From DASQUK01 sp963813485 (GTDB taxonomy: Bacteria > Actinomycetota > Acidimicrobiia > Acidimicrobiales > VFJN01): a stretch of 64,000 nt of DNA. The notes below the pieces were generated by a model. It saw only the letters and a program-made list of their open reading frames with translations. It ran no database searches and was not told where the DNA came from. The stretch is taken from contig CAWEZE010000024.1 of the NCBI GenBank assembly GCA_963813485.1, positions 62,001 through 126,000 of the forward strand. The letters are read 5' to 3'. Made by a program: the position numbers and the translations under genes. Below are positions 1 through 7,697 of this stretch, piece after piece. Each line of letters opens with the position of its first letter. Within the stretch, counting starts at the first letter, position 1.

Positions 1-1296
1 TTGGGGTCAGTTGAGCAGATGGCGTCGAGCCAAACGGCGGCATTGCTGACCGCGGCGATCGACGGCCTACTAGACGTCGACCCTGACACGCTTGGTGACA
101 GCGAGTTGGCCGAGGCAATGGTCGAGCTGCATCGCCAGCAGGCCCGGCTAGCCGCCGCGGTCACTCGGATCACCGCCGCGGCCGACGCCCGGCGGGTGTG
201 GGCCGACGACGGCTCCCGGTCCTGTGGGGCCTGGATGGCGCACCGCTGCCGCCTCCCGATCGGCCCGGCCCGGGCCGAGGTGTGGCTGGGCCGGCGGCTG
301 CGCACCATGCCCGCCGCCGCCGAGGCCTTCGCCGCCGGCGACATCTCGGTGCGGCACGCCATGGTGCTGGCCTCGCTAGCGCGCGGCCGCACCGCCGAGT
401 ACTTCGTTCGTGACGAGGCCCTCCTGGTCGACCACGCCCGCACCATGTCGTGGGCCGACTTCGTGCGGGCCATCGAGTACTGGCGTCAGCACGCCGACCC
501 CGACGGTGTCGAGCGCGACGCCGACCATGACGACGCCCTGCGCCGGGTGCACCTGTCACCCGGGATGCGCGGCACCGGGATCCTGGACGGGATGCTGACG
601 CCGCTGGGACATGCGACCGTCGACGCGGCGTTGCGACGGGTCGAGCAGGAGCTGTTCGAGGCGGACTGGGCGGCCGCCCGTGCCGAACACGGCGACGCCG
701 CCACCGCCTGCCATCTGACCCGCACCCCGGCGCAGCGACGGCACGATGCACTCGTGGAACTGGCCCGGCGAGCCGTGGCCGCTCCAGCCGACGGCAAGCG
801 TCCCCGGCCGTTGATCAGCGTGTTCGTGGGCTACGAGACCTTCAAGGGTCGCATCTGCCAGCTCGCCGGCGGAACCGTCGTCAGCCCCGGCACGGTCGCT
901 TCCCTGTTGGACGAGGCGTTGATCGAGCGCGTCGTGTTCGACGGGCCTTCGCGGGTCGTCGACCTGGGCCGGGCCCGCCGGTTCACCGGGGCCGTCCGCC
1001 GCGCTCTCGAAGTTCGCGATCAGCGCTGCACACACCGCGGCTGTGAGCAGCCCGCGGAACGCTGCCAGGGCGACCACGTCCATGCCTGGACGGCCGGCGG
1101 CACCACGACCGTCGACAACGGCCAGCTGCGCTGCGGTTTCCACAACCGCTGGCGCTGGCAGCATCCCGACGCCGACCCGCCGTCCGAGCCCAGCCCGGGT
1201 GTCGACCCGGAACTGCACCGACGAATCGCCTACCTCGAAGATTGGCGGGCTCGACTCCGTGCCACCGTCATCGCCGAGCGGCTGGCCGACGCTTAG
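1..1296 (+). CDS. DUF222/HNH endonuclease-domain protein (13E12-repeat type), 5' end possibly cut by window edge
   Basis: The 431-residue frame opens with TTG at the first base, so the true start may lie upstream. The N-terminal two thirds match the helical DUF222 region typical of actinobacterial 13E12 proteins. The C-terminus (about residues 340-390) carries an HNH-like centre: CTHRGC, then GDHVHAW, then CGFHNRWRW, with Cys and His spaced as in HNH nucleases. Family members occur in many divergent copies per genome and are often associated with mobile DNA; their biological role is not settled. Its TAG stop overlaps the TAA stop of the convergent DUF1232 gene. The family call is firm and nuclease activity is inferred from the motif. 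Confidence 0.85.
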   Translation: MGSVEQMASSQTAALLTAAIDGLLDVDPDTLGDSELAEAMVELHRQQARLAAAVTRITAAADARRVWADDGSRSCGAWMAHRCRLPIGPARAEVWLGRRLRTMPAAAEAFAAGDISVRHAMVLASLARGRTAEYFVRDEALLVDHARTMSWADFVRAIEYWRQHADPDGVERDADHDDALRRVHLSPGMRGTGILDGMLTPLGHATVDAALRRVEQELFEADWAAARAEHGDAATACHLTRTPAQRRHDALVELARRAVAAPADGKRPRPLISVFVGYETFKGRICQLAGGTVVSPGTVASLLDEALIERVVFDGPSRVVDLGRARRFTGAVRRALEVRDQRCTHRGCEQPAERCQGDHVHAWTAGGTTTVDNGQLRCGFHNRWRWQHPDADPPSEPSPGVDPELHRRIAYLEDWRARLRATVIAERLADA

Positions 1297-1694
1297 CGAG
1301 CTGGGCCGGCATCGACCCGGCCCGGGAGCAACCGCTCCAGGACACGTGGATCCGCCGGCCAGGCCTCGAAGAGCACGGCCCGTGGCACCTGACGTGCGGC
1401 GTATCTGAACGCCAGCGCGACGACGAGCACGTCGTCGAGTGGGCCGATGATCGGCAGGAACTCCGGGATCAGATCGATCGGCGAGAGAACCCAGAGCAAC
1501 GCGATGACGACCGCGATGCGTGCCCGCCGCGGGACACGCGGATCCCGCCGGAGCCTTCGCGCCGTTGTCGCGCACGCCGGAAGCACGGTCGCCAGGTCCT
1601 TTGCGGCTCCCTCGGGAAGCCGTCGCGCGAGCACGACCATCAGCGCCCACGTGGCGATGAGCACGCCGCCTGCGATCAGAACGAGCCTCAACAC
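1293..1694 (-). CDS. DUF1232 (YkvA-like) small membrane protein
   Basis: A 133-aa protein with an N-terminal hydrophobic segment (about residues 3-23) and the DUF1232 signature near residues 68-92, including SPIDLIPEFLPIIGPLDD, which probably inserts as a membrane hairpin. Family members are small bacterial membrane proteins of unknown function. It runs convergent to the DUF222 gene with overlapping stop codons. The family assignment is clear; no role can be inferred from the neighbours. Confidence 0.85.
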   Translation of the reverse strand: MLRLVLIAGGVLIATWALMVVLARRLPEGAAKDLATVLPACATTARRLRRDPRVPRRARIAVVIALLWVLSPIDLIPEFLPIIGPLDDVLVVALAFRYAARQVPRAVLFEAWPADPRVLERLLPGRVDAGPAR

Positions 1695-1850
1695 GAGCTA
1701 GCCAAGCGCCTCCGTCTCACCCGAGGCTAGGGCGGCCACACCGCCGTCGGCACGGCGCGCACCGAAACGACCACGGGCGAGCCCGGGCGCTGACCGCCCG
1801 GCGAGGCTGACCGGCCCGTGTTTCGTCAACCCCTGTGTTATTGTCCGGGC

Positions 1851-3246
1851 GTGCTCAAGGCGATCGGGTACGCCAGGATCTCCAAGGACGACACCCTCGA
1901 GGGCCGTGGCGTTGCCCGCCAAATCGATGACATCTCCGCCGTCTGCGACCGCAACGGCTGGGATCTCGGCGAGACGATCGCCGACAACGACATCAGCGCC
2001 TCGCGGTACTCCAAGAAGGCGAGGCCGGGGTTCACTCGGTTGCTGACGCTGATCGAGGCCGGTGCCGTCGACCGGGCTGTCGTCTACGACGTCGACCGTT
2101 TGCTCCGCCAGCCCCGCCAGCTCGAGGACCTCATCGATCTCTGCGAGAGGCGAAACGGAGCGTTCCAGCTTCATAACGTGAACGGCGAGATGGACCTCAT
2201 CACCTCGTCGGGCCGGTTCGTCGCCAGGATGCTGGTCGCCAAGGCGGCAATGGAATCTGACGACCTGTCCCGCCGGCTGCGCCGCGCATCGGACCAGCGG
2301 GCCGCCGAAGGTAAGCCGCACGGGGCGCGAGCGTTCGGCTATGAGCCCGACGGCATGACGATCCGAGAGTCGGAGGCCGTGCTCTTACGCCAGGCCGCTA
2401 CCGACGTGCTCGATGGCGCCAGCCTCAACGCGATCGCTCGCCGCTGGAACGCTCTTGGGGTGCTCACCCCGCAACGGTCGAAGCAATGGAACGGCACTGT
2501 CGTGAAGGCCGTACTGACCAACCCGCGGCAGGCCGGACTCAGGGTCCACCGCCGCGAGGTCATCGGCTCCGCCGCATGGCCCGCGGTGCTCGACCGGCGG
2601 ACCCATGACCGGCTCGTGGCCCACCTGACCGCCCCCACGCCGCGGAAGCCATCCCGGCGCCGTGCCTTCACCGGACTCATCCGCTCCGCCGAGACCGAGC
2701 TACCTCTACAACCGCGACGTCGTCCGCGGCTACCCGATGTACCGGGCACACAACCTGCCCGGCCGCGAGGCCGGCAACGTCACCATCGCCGCCGAGGCCC
2801 TCGAGACCCTGATCCTCGAGGCGTTATTCACCGCCGTCGAGAACGACCGCCTAGGCCAGATCGTGGGGGAGCAGCGAGCCCGCAAGGCCACGGCGCCCGA
2901 CTTGGCGGCGATCGAGGCCGACCTGCGGGCCCTGGCCGAGGACCACGGCCATGGCCGGATCAGCCGGGCCGAGTGGATGGCCGCCCGCCAGCCGCTCGAG
3001 GAACGCCTCACCGCCGCCCAGGCCCTCGTCGCCGCCACCGAACAGCGGGTCATCCTCGCCGCCGTTGACGTCGACCTGCGAGCCACTTGGCCCAGCCTGC
3101 CGGTCGACAACCAGCGGGCCATCCTCGCCGCGGTGTTCGATGGCATCTACATCAAGCCGTCGACCCGCCGAGGCGGGCCTGCACCGATGGTCGAAGGGAT
3201 CGGCCGCATCGACCTCGACCGCGTCGACATCAGGTGGCGGGCATGA
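1851..3246 (+). pseudogene. Large serine recombinase/integrase, frameshifted near 2700
   Basis: The N-terminal resolvase domain begins at GTG 1851 (IGYARISKDD with the nucleophilic Ser; the VVYDVDRLLRQPRQLEDL helix region; AMESDDLSRRLRRA). A recombinase domain follows (FGYEPDG, LNAIARRWNALGVLT). After about 2700 the reading continues in the +1 frame (YNRDVVRGYPMYRAHNLPGRE) through a long helical coiled-coil-type C-terminus to 3246. The zinc-ribbon Cys residues usually found in this region (CxxC, then MYRC and GCGN) are absent: the gene reads RSAETE, MYRA and EAGN. The locus therefore has a frame break and a lost zinc site. A sequencing indel could explain the break but not the missing cysteines. 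An upstream GTG at 1818 is possible, but the domain starts at 1851. Confidence 0.75.
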
Positions 3247-3518
3247 AGCGCAGCCGGCTCTACTGCGAGCACTGCCACGAGGGCTGTGGCTGGGCTACCG
3301 AGACCGTGCTCGATTTCCGCTCCCGTAATACGGGCAACCAAAGGTGGAATCGAGACCCATTCCAGCTAAGCGACGCGAGCGATCCCGACGGGTGGCCCGT
3401 GTATTTCTCGTGCCCCGAATGCGGATATGAGCTCGTGCTCGGCCTGCCACCATGGCCGAAACGTTACCTGGTACCGACGACCGGTGACGGACGCATCACC
3501 TTCAACACGGCGACGTAG
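3243..3518 (+). CDS. Small Cys-rich (zinc-ribbon-like) hypothetical protein
   Basis: A 91-aa protein whose ATG overlaps the recombinase stop (ATGA), which fixes the start and implies translational coupling. It has an N-terminal YCEHCHEGCGW and a later FSCPECGYEL, two CxxC knuckles about 45 residues apart that could bind one zinc ion. I do not recognise a named family. Coupling to the integrase suggests an accessory gene of the element. Confidence 0.6.
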   Translation: MKRSRLYCEHCHEGCGWATETVLDFRSRNTGNQRWNRDPFQLSDASDPDGWPVYFSCPECGYELVLGLPPWPKRYLVPTTGDGRITFNTAT

Positions 3519-3524
3519 TAGGGT

Positions 3525-3617
3525 CATCGGATAACCGAATAGAGCGGTTCCCGCCCGGAGTGGGCGAAATCCGACAGTCGGAATTCTGGGTGCTGCTGGA
3601 CCTCACGAGGTACAGCT
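3525..3617 (+). promoter_or_regulatory. Intergenic region with several dyads
   Basis: Between the Cys-rich gene and the next ORF lie a TCGGAT...ATCCGA inverted pair, a CGCCC-GGAGT-GGGCG hairpin and an 11-bp palindrome CCGACAGTCGG. The cluster could be an operator or terminator for the element's genes. No clear U-tract is present, and function is inferred only from the symmetry. Confidence 0.3.
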
Positions 3618-3836
3618 ATGTCCAGACTCACCGACGAGCAGCGTCGCCAGGTCTTTCGCGAGATCGGCGAGCGGGCCGGTGAATCCCACCGTCGCCGCGC
3701 CGCCGCGGTTCACACCATCGTCAAGGCCACCCGCGCCGCCCAGGGGTTGCCAGAGCACGTCACCGATATTGAGGTTCTCGAGCGTGTCGCCGCCCTCCTC
3801 GAAACGGGAGGTGCCCCCGATGGGGAGGCGGCATAA
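3618..3836 (+). CDS. Hypothetical helical protein, 72 aa
   Basis: ATG start, begins MSRLTDEQRRQVFREIGERAG, strongly helical and charged, no cysteines. Not recognised. The next gene overlaps its 3' end by 17 bases in another frame, consistent with a compact phage-like cluster. Confidence 0.45.
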   Translation: MSRLTDEQRRQVFREIGERAGESHRRRAAAVHTIVKATRAAQGLPEHVTDIEVLERVAALLETGGAPDGEAA

Positions 3837-4086
3837 CGAGCGGGGTCCGGGCGACCACAGCCCGGACCCCACCAAGATCGCCAGCACGACAACCGGCGGC
3901 ACCGAGGTTATCCGGCGGGTGCGACGAGGATCGGCACCCTGCGCGGAGATGCGGTTCTGCCGCGACGTGCGGCCGACGCCCGGCCCGACGCTGTACCCGA
4001 TCGAGCGGCTGCGCTTGGCCCGCGAGATCGAGGCCTTGGCGCGGGGTTACAAGCGTATCGTCGACCTCCCCGAAGAGGCGGCGTGA
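3820..4086 (+). CDS. Hypothetical protein, 88 aa
   Basis: Starts at ATG 3820 inside the end of the preceding ORF (GTG 3811 is an alternative in frame). The C-terminus reads YPIERLRLAREIEALARGYKR, a likely helix, and its TGA overlaps the start of the methyltransferase (TGATG). Family not recognised. The overlap on both sides supports a real gene. Confidence 0.4.
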   Translation: MGRRHNERGPGDHSPDPTKIASTTTGGTEVIRRVRRGSAPCAEMRFCRDVRPTPGPTLYPIERLRLAREIEALARGYKRIVDLPEEAA

Positions 4087-4640
4087 TGGCCGTCGCGAGC
4101 GCGTTGCTGTCGAGCGCGTCTGCAGTGTGGGGGACCCCGCAGGGCTTCTTCGACGACCTCCACCGGGAATTCCGGTTCGAGGTCGACGTGTGCGCGTTAC
4201 CCGACAACGCCAAGTGCCCGCGGTACTTCACTGCGGACGACGACGGGCTCGCTCAGGCATGGGCCCCCGCGGTGTGCTGGATGAACCCGCCGTATGGGCG
4301 AGACGTCGGCCGGTGGATGGCCAAGGCGCTCGAGGCATCCCGACGGGGCGCCACCGTCGTCGCCCTCGTGCCGTCCCGCACGGACACTCGCTGGTGGCAC
4401 GAGAACGCCGTCCGCGGCGAAGTGCGGTTCGTGCCCGGGCGGCTCCGGTTCGGTGGCAGCGACGTCGGGGCACCGTTCCCGTCAGCCGTGGTGGTGTTCC
4501 GCCCGACCCTTCGGGGCGTTACGCGCCATGGCCGTATCTGTAACGGCTGCGGGCTGTCCGTGCTGTGGCGCGGCAATGCCAAATACTGCTCAAACGCCTG
4601 CCGCCAGCGGGCGTATCGGCAACGCAGGGCCGGCCGGTGA
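4086..4640 (+). CDS. Phage-type DNA N6-adenine methyltransferase (Dam family) with C-terminal zinc-finger-like tail
   Basis: A 184-aa protein matching the phage N-6-adenine-methyltransferase family: WGTPQGFFDDLHREF near the N-terminus, the FEVDVCA and YFTADDDGL region, and the catalytic NPPYG motif (MNPPYGRDVGRWM) near residue 65, followed by VVALVPSRTDT and RFVPGRLRFGG. It lacks a separate target recognition domain, as usual for this family. Unusually, the last 35 residues add a CxxC...CxxxC tail (CNGCGLSV, KYCSNACRQRAY) resembling short zinc fingers. ATG overlaps the previous stop. It probably modifies element DNA, either protecting it from host restriction or controlling replication. Confidence 0.85.
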   Translation: MAVASALLSSASAVWGTPQGFFDDLHREFRFEVDVCALPDNAKCPRYFTADDDGLAQAWAPAVCWMNPPYGRDVGRWMAKALEASRRGATVVALVPSRTDTRWWHENAVRGEVRFVPGRLRFGGSDVGAPFPSAVVVFRPTLRGVTRHGRICNGCGLSVLWRGNAKYCSNACRQRAYRQRRAGR

Positions 4641-4777
4641 AGCCCCGGACGTGCCCCCATGGCCGCGCCTACGGCCGCGGGCAGCGGTGCCCCTACTGCG
4701 CCGCCCGGGTCCGCCGGGGCGAGTACTGGGAGATGCGCCGTTGGCTGGCCGAGCTACGCAAGGAACGCAAACGGTGA
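4637..4777 (+). CDS. CxxC microprotein, 46 aa
   Basis: The GTG start overlaps the methyltransferase stop (GTGA). It encodes CPHGRAYGRGQRCPYC, a single zinc-binding-type knuckle, then a basic helix rich in Arg/Lys. The downstream gene again begins at an overlapping GTGA. The chain of overlaps supports expression; the function is unknown, possibly a small nucleic-acid-binding accessory protein. Confidence 0.45.
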   Translation: MKPRTCPHGRAYGRGQRCPYCAARVRRGEYWEMRRWLAELRKERKR

Positions 4778-5490
4778 CGGGCAAGCTGACGCCGCCGTTC
4801 GCGGCGGCGCACGAGTCGATTCTCGTGTCGGACCTCGACGACGGCTGCGTCCGCTTGTACCTGTGGCTCGAGATGCGCATCGGTGGCCAGGAGGACTGGG
4901 ACCGCAGCGTCGTCCAAGCCGCGCACGAGCTCGCATGGCAATCACGCCGTGTGCAAGCGCACGCCGAACACCTCGCCACGGCGCGTCTCATCGCGTTGTG
5001 GTACCCCGCTCCGAAGGCCTCACTGAGGATGAAGATCCGTTATCAGCCGGCCCGTGGCGACATCGACGACACCGTGAAGTTGGGACCGCCGACGCCGTTG
5101 GCGCAGCCACGTCGACCGACCATCAAAGAGCGAGAGCATACGCGGTCATCGCGTATGCCTAATGAAAGGGAGCGAGAGTCCATGTCCGAGGACTTCAACG
5201 ATGAGGCATACGCGACGACCGCGTCATCGATGCGCGATGACCGCGTATGCCCCCAAACCGAAGCACCCGCGACGACCGCGTATGCCCCTGTGTCTGCTCT
5301 GGAGGAAGGGTATGGGAGTACTCGCGCAACTAAAGAGAACAGCGCCGCCGGCAATCGCCGTGACCCACACCGCATCTACCCGCACGAGGACCCGTCCGTC
5401 GGTCATCTCGGCACATGCCGGCTGTGCGGCAAACGGTGGGTGTTCGGCGCCTGTGCCCACGGCGGCGGCAACCTCGAGGAGGTGTCGTGA
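4774..5490 (+). CDS. Hypothetical element-borne protein, 238 aa, with C-terminal CxxC...C..H motif
   Basis: GTG start coupled to the previous gene (GTGA). Residues 1-90 look like a helical DNA-binding or replication-initiation-type region (LYLWLEMRIGGQEDWD, LAWQSRRVQAHAEHL), but no named domain is certain. The middle is low complexity because it is encoded by a cluster of GCATACGCG repeats. The last 40 residues contain CRLCGKRW and CAHGGG, a possible zinc site. The gene is plausible by position and coupling; the function is not assigned. Confidence 0.45.
   Translation: MTGKLTPPFAAAHESILVSDLDDGCVRLYLWLEMRIGGQEDWDRSVVQAAHELAWQSRRVQAHAEHLATARLIALWYPAPKASLRMKIRYQPARGDIDDTVKLGPPTPLAQPRRPTIKEREHTRSSRMPNERERESMSEDFNDEAYATTASSMRDDRVCPQTEAPATTAYAPVSALEEGYGSTRATKENSAAGNRRDPHRIYPHEDPSVGHLGTCRLCGKRWVFGACAHGGGNLEEVS
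5136..5285 (+). repeat. Cluster of GCATACGCG/CGCGTATGC inverted and direct repeats
   Basis: A perfect inverted repeat lies at 5136-5158 (GCATACGCG, 5-nt spacer GTCAT, CGCGTATGC). Further copies are the arm GCATACGCG at 5206-5214 followed by a degenerate partner, GATGACCGCGTATGC at 5236-5250 (the exact reverse complement of 5136-5150), and GACGACCGCGTATGC at 5271-5285. The repeats lie within the coding frame of the hypothetical protein but are conserved as DNA in both orientations, as expected for protein-binding sites or iterons rather than a peptide repeat. Confidence 0.7.
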
Positions 5491-5747
5491 GCCCGGACCC
5501 CCGAGCCCATCGACGCCGAGGAGGTGTACCGGCGGTGCATGGCCGCGCTCACTGCCTGGCGACGACCTCGCGGTCGGCTGATGGGCTCGACGAGCTGCAA
5601 CGCCTGGCCTCCGATCTGCCGCCCCTCGGCCTACGGGTCGGGGGGCGGCATCGCGACATCAGCTCGACCAGATACCGAGTGCCTCACCCGTTTCTGACCC
5701 GACGACCCCGTCGACGACGAGTTGCTCTTGCTCCTGAAACGCGATGA
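5487..5747 (+). pseudogene. Frame-broken small hypothetical gene
   Basis: The GTG at 5487 overlaps the preceding stop (GTGA). A plausible peptide (EPIDAEEVYRRCMAALTAW) appears if one C is removed from the five-C run near 5498. A second helical stretch (LDELQRLASDLPPLGLRVGG) appears in the original frame after about 5585. At least two indels separate them. It overlaps the end of the convergent peptidoglycan-binding gene. Not recognised, and low confidence. Confidence 0.25.
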
Positions 5748-6099
5748 CGGCGTCGACGGTCTCTCGGCCATACACGCCGTCCGCGGTGACGGGTAGGCCC
5801 ACGGCGGCGAGGCGCTCTTGGAGGATGACGACGTCTGGCCCTGAGTCGCCGAGGCTCAACGGACTGGAGATGGTTTCGGTGGTGGGCGCCGCCTCCGCGG
5901 TCTCGGTGGCCGATGCGGGTGTGTCATCGTCTCCCGTGACCCAGAAGTAGAAGAGGAGCCCGGCGAGGAGAAGACCCCCCAGCCGTAACCAATCGCGGCG
6001 TCTGAAGTAGCGGTAGGTTGCCCTGCGTGCCCCTCTGGCGGCGCCCGCCGTCACGTTGTCCGCGATGCGTCGCGTGCGCGGGCTCGGAACTCCGAACAT
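5659..6099 (-). CDS. Single-pass membrane protein with peptidoglycan-binding domain (PG_binding_1)
   Basis: A 146-aa protein: basic N-terminus, one transmembrane helix (LGGLLLAGLLFYFWV, about residues 40-55), a Thr/Glu-rich linker, then a PG_binding_1 repeat near residues 80-145 (SLGDSGPDVVILQERL, DGVYGRETVDAVIAFQ, DGVVGSETGEAL). The start at 6099 is chosen because AGGGGG lies 6 bases upstream; the open frame extends further. The domain would sit outside the membrane and bind cell-wall glycan, with no catalytic domain attached. Confidence 0.8.
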   Translation of the reverse strand: MFGVPSPRTRRIADNVTAGAARGARRATYRYFRRRDWLRLGGLLLAGLLFYFWVTGDDDTPASATETAEAAPTTETISSPLSLGDSGPDVVILQERLAAVGLPVTADGVYGRETVDAVIAFQEQEQLVVDGVVGSETGEALGIWSS

Positions 6100-6162
6100 T
6101 CCTGACCCCCTTTGTGCTCGGTGATGCGTAACCGACGACATCGAGGACGAAACGGACGGGCG

Positions 6163-6276
6163 TCATCGGTCGTCGTCCTCCATCTCTTCGATGAACTTGC
6201 GCCAGTGGAAGAGCGCATAAGTGGCGCCGACTGCAAGCGAGACAGCGAGGGCTACGACGATCAGCAAGCCGGTCAC
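6163..6276 (-). CDS. Small membrane protein, 37 aa
   Basis: GTG start, one hydrophobic helix (LLIVVALAVSLAVGATYALF) followed by an acidic amphipathic tail (HWRKFIEEMEDDDR). It precedes the peptidoglycan-binding membrane protein on the same strand by about 60 bases and could be co-transcribed. No family recognised. The hydrophobic/charged pattern is the only evidence, and no strong ribosome site is visible. Confidence 0.4.
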   Translation of the reverse strand: MTGLLIVVALAVSLAVGATYALFHWRKFIEEMEDDDR

Positions 6277-6527
6277 CGGTCGCCGCTTTCGTCGGTGGCG
6301 TCGGCGAGTGCCCGGCCGTCGCCGACCTTCTCAGTCGCCGGTTCGCGACCTCGTCGCCGCTCGTGCCCGAACACTGTTCATCATCCATCCGACGACAGGG
6401 GGGAGGAACCTGCCCGCCAAGTGATGAGGGTGCGCCGACGCCATTACTGGTCGCTTAGCCGAGCCGGCAGCCGCGAGCCGGGGGGTGGCCCCGCGGCCGG
6501 CACCCGTGCCCTTGCATCTTGCTAGAT

Positions 6528-6543
6528 ACAAACGTACGTTCGT
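6528..6543 (+). promoter_or_regulatory. SOS-box-like palindrome upstream of the unknown 154-aa gene
   Basis: On the minus strand the core reads CGAACGTACGTTTG, which fits the LexA-type pattern CGAAC-N4-GTTYG. It lies 4 bases before the start codon, where a bound repressor would block initiation. The same motif precedes the paralogue at 12699. LexA control is an inference. Confidence 0.5.
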
Positions 6544-6546
6544 GTC

Positions 6547-7011
6547 ATGCTCGGCAGTTGGCGAGACGGCTTCGAGTACGCCTGGCAGGCACCCGACCCC
6601 GAACCCGACGAGGGCCCCGGCCTCACCTGGCGAGAGACCGGCACGAACTACTGGTCCGGCACCTGGGACAGCAAGATCCGGGGCACCGTCACCCGCGACT
6701 CCGAAGGCTGGGTGGCCTACCTGCGCCTCGAGGACCCGCCCGGCCTCTCCCCGATCACGACCGTCGGCCGGTTCGCCACCGTCGAGGCGGCGCAGGTGGC
6801 AACCGACGAGGTGTGGGCGTCCCGCCGACGGATGACGGTACAGAGCGGCAGTTATGGGCGCCCACTCTGCGGTTGTCTGCTGTCCGAGGTAGCGCTACGC
6901 ACCACACCCTCGCTCCTCGTAGAGGGCAGACGACTGGTCGGCGGCTGCGAGGATCTCGACAACGACGGCCTCGTCAGTCGGTTGGCTCGGACGATGAACA
7001 GCGGCGAGTAG
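6547..7011 (+). CDS. Unknown-family protein with SOS-box-like promoter (paralogue 1, C-terminally extended)
   Basis: 154 aa. The first 93 residues are close to the product of the minus-strand gene at 12699-12980: shared WRD.FEYAWQ.PDPE, DEGPGLTWR, GWVAYLRLEDPPGLSPI, TVGRFAT and TDEVWASR. The paralogue stops after WASR. Here the TGA is CGA and translation runs 61 residues into sequence that overlaps the convergent frame-broken gene. The extension (Cys-containing, no domain) is therefore probably new or non-native. I do not recognise the family; it has no membrane segment or catalytic motif I can name. Confidence 0.6.
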   Translation: MLGSWRDGFEYAWQAPDPEPDEGPGLTWRETGTNYWSGTWDSKIRGTVTRDSEGWVAYLRLEDPPGLSPITTVGRFATVEAAQVATDEVWASRRRMTVQSGSYGRPLCGCLLSEVALRTTPSLLVEGRRLVGGCEDLDNDGLVSRLARTMNSGE

Positions 7012-7115
7012 GGGTCTCCGGGCACGACAGCGAGCCAGCACGCTGGACCAGGCATCAGGTCCGGGTAGACGACGAGGTCGAGGCCGTAGCACGTTAGCGC
7101 CTCCTCGAGAGCCAT
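6895..7115 (-). pseudogene. Frame-broken fragment of an unknown protein
   Basis: A coherent peptide begins at ATG 7115 (MALEEALTCYGLDLVVYPD, WLAVVPGDPYSPLFIVRANR) and continues in the next frame after about 6985 (DEAVVVEILAAADQSSALYEER) to a stop at 6895. One indel restores the reading. It may be the C-terminal part of the locus upstream on the same strand or a separate small gene. Function not recognised. Confidence 0.35.
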
Positions 7116-7157
7116 GCCTGTCTCGACAACGGCAGTGGGCTGAGAGACGGCGGCGGA

Positions 7158-7550
7158 CTAGTCCGCCGCGACGACCTGGATCGTCGGTAGCGATACGGCG
7201 ATCTCCGGAATTCGTGGGCTCCAGGATAGAGCACATCGCCGATGCGGCCTGTGGCAAACGACGAGTGGGATGGCAGGACTCTACTGCCGTCGATCCACTC
7301 AACGATGGTCTCGTCGTAGCCCTTGTTCCAGAACTGGACGTCCTGATGCTCGGTGACTGATACACACGCGACGGTCGGAGTCTCCTGGAACAGGATGAGC
7401 CACGGTTCCGGCCCGTAGAGCGCCTCGCACTCTGCCGTCGGTGCGATGGTCGTGTTGTCGTTCGCGGAGCTGCTGGGCGTCGCTGTGTACTCCGAACTGC
7501 CAGAGCAGGAGGAGAGCGAGCGCGGCGAGGATCACTACTCGAACCAGCAC
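7158..7550 (-). pseudogene. Frame-broken secreted or membrane-anchored hypothetical protein
   Basis: The N-terminus is a signal/anchor helix (VVILAALALLLLWQF). After a +1 shift near 7490 the sequence becomes a Ser/Thr-rich linker and a globular domain (PTAECEALYGPEPWLILF, DVQFWNKGYDETIVEW, RIGDVLYPGAHE). A further shift near 7215 gives the terminal PEIAVSLPTIQVVAAD and the stop. Two indels in 390 bases suggest decay. No family recognised. Confidence 0.4.
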
Positions 7551-7697
7551 GAGCTCAGTTTGCCCGATCTCGTTCCCGCCCGACGTCGAGCTCCAGAGGC
7601 AGATCTGGGTGTGTTTCCGTCCCAGATCGAACTATCCGCATTGCCTCGGGAAGCGAGCGGTCATCGGCTGTTGGCGAGCGTGTGCTCGTCCTTCGAA

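Larger units (their letters stand above)
1851..5490 (+). mobile_element. Putative remnant of an integrated mobile element (boundaries not located)
   Basis: A plus-strand run of tightly packed or overlapping small genes: large serine recombinase, Cys-rich protein, two hypotheticals, Dam-type methyltransferase, CxxC microprotein and a hypothetical protein with a repeat cluster. Recombinase at one end, a phage-type adenine methyltransferase and GTGA/ATGA-coupled small ORFs are typical of actinophage-derived or integrative elements. I found no attL/attR pair and no structural phage gene, so the extent is only the span of the gene run. The integrase is frame-broken, so the element may be inactive. 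Confidence 0.45.

Noticed and set aside
1698..2321. 207-codon minus-strand frame over the integrase
   Set aside because: Antisense to the resolvase domain, with no motif and no ribosome site.
5136..5285. Possible CRISPR or peptide repeat
   Set aside because: Short 9-15 bp units occur in both orientations with irregular spacing, not constant repeat-spacer units.
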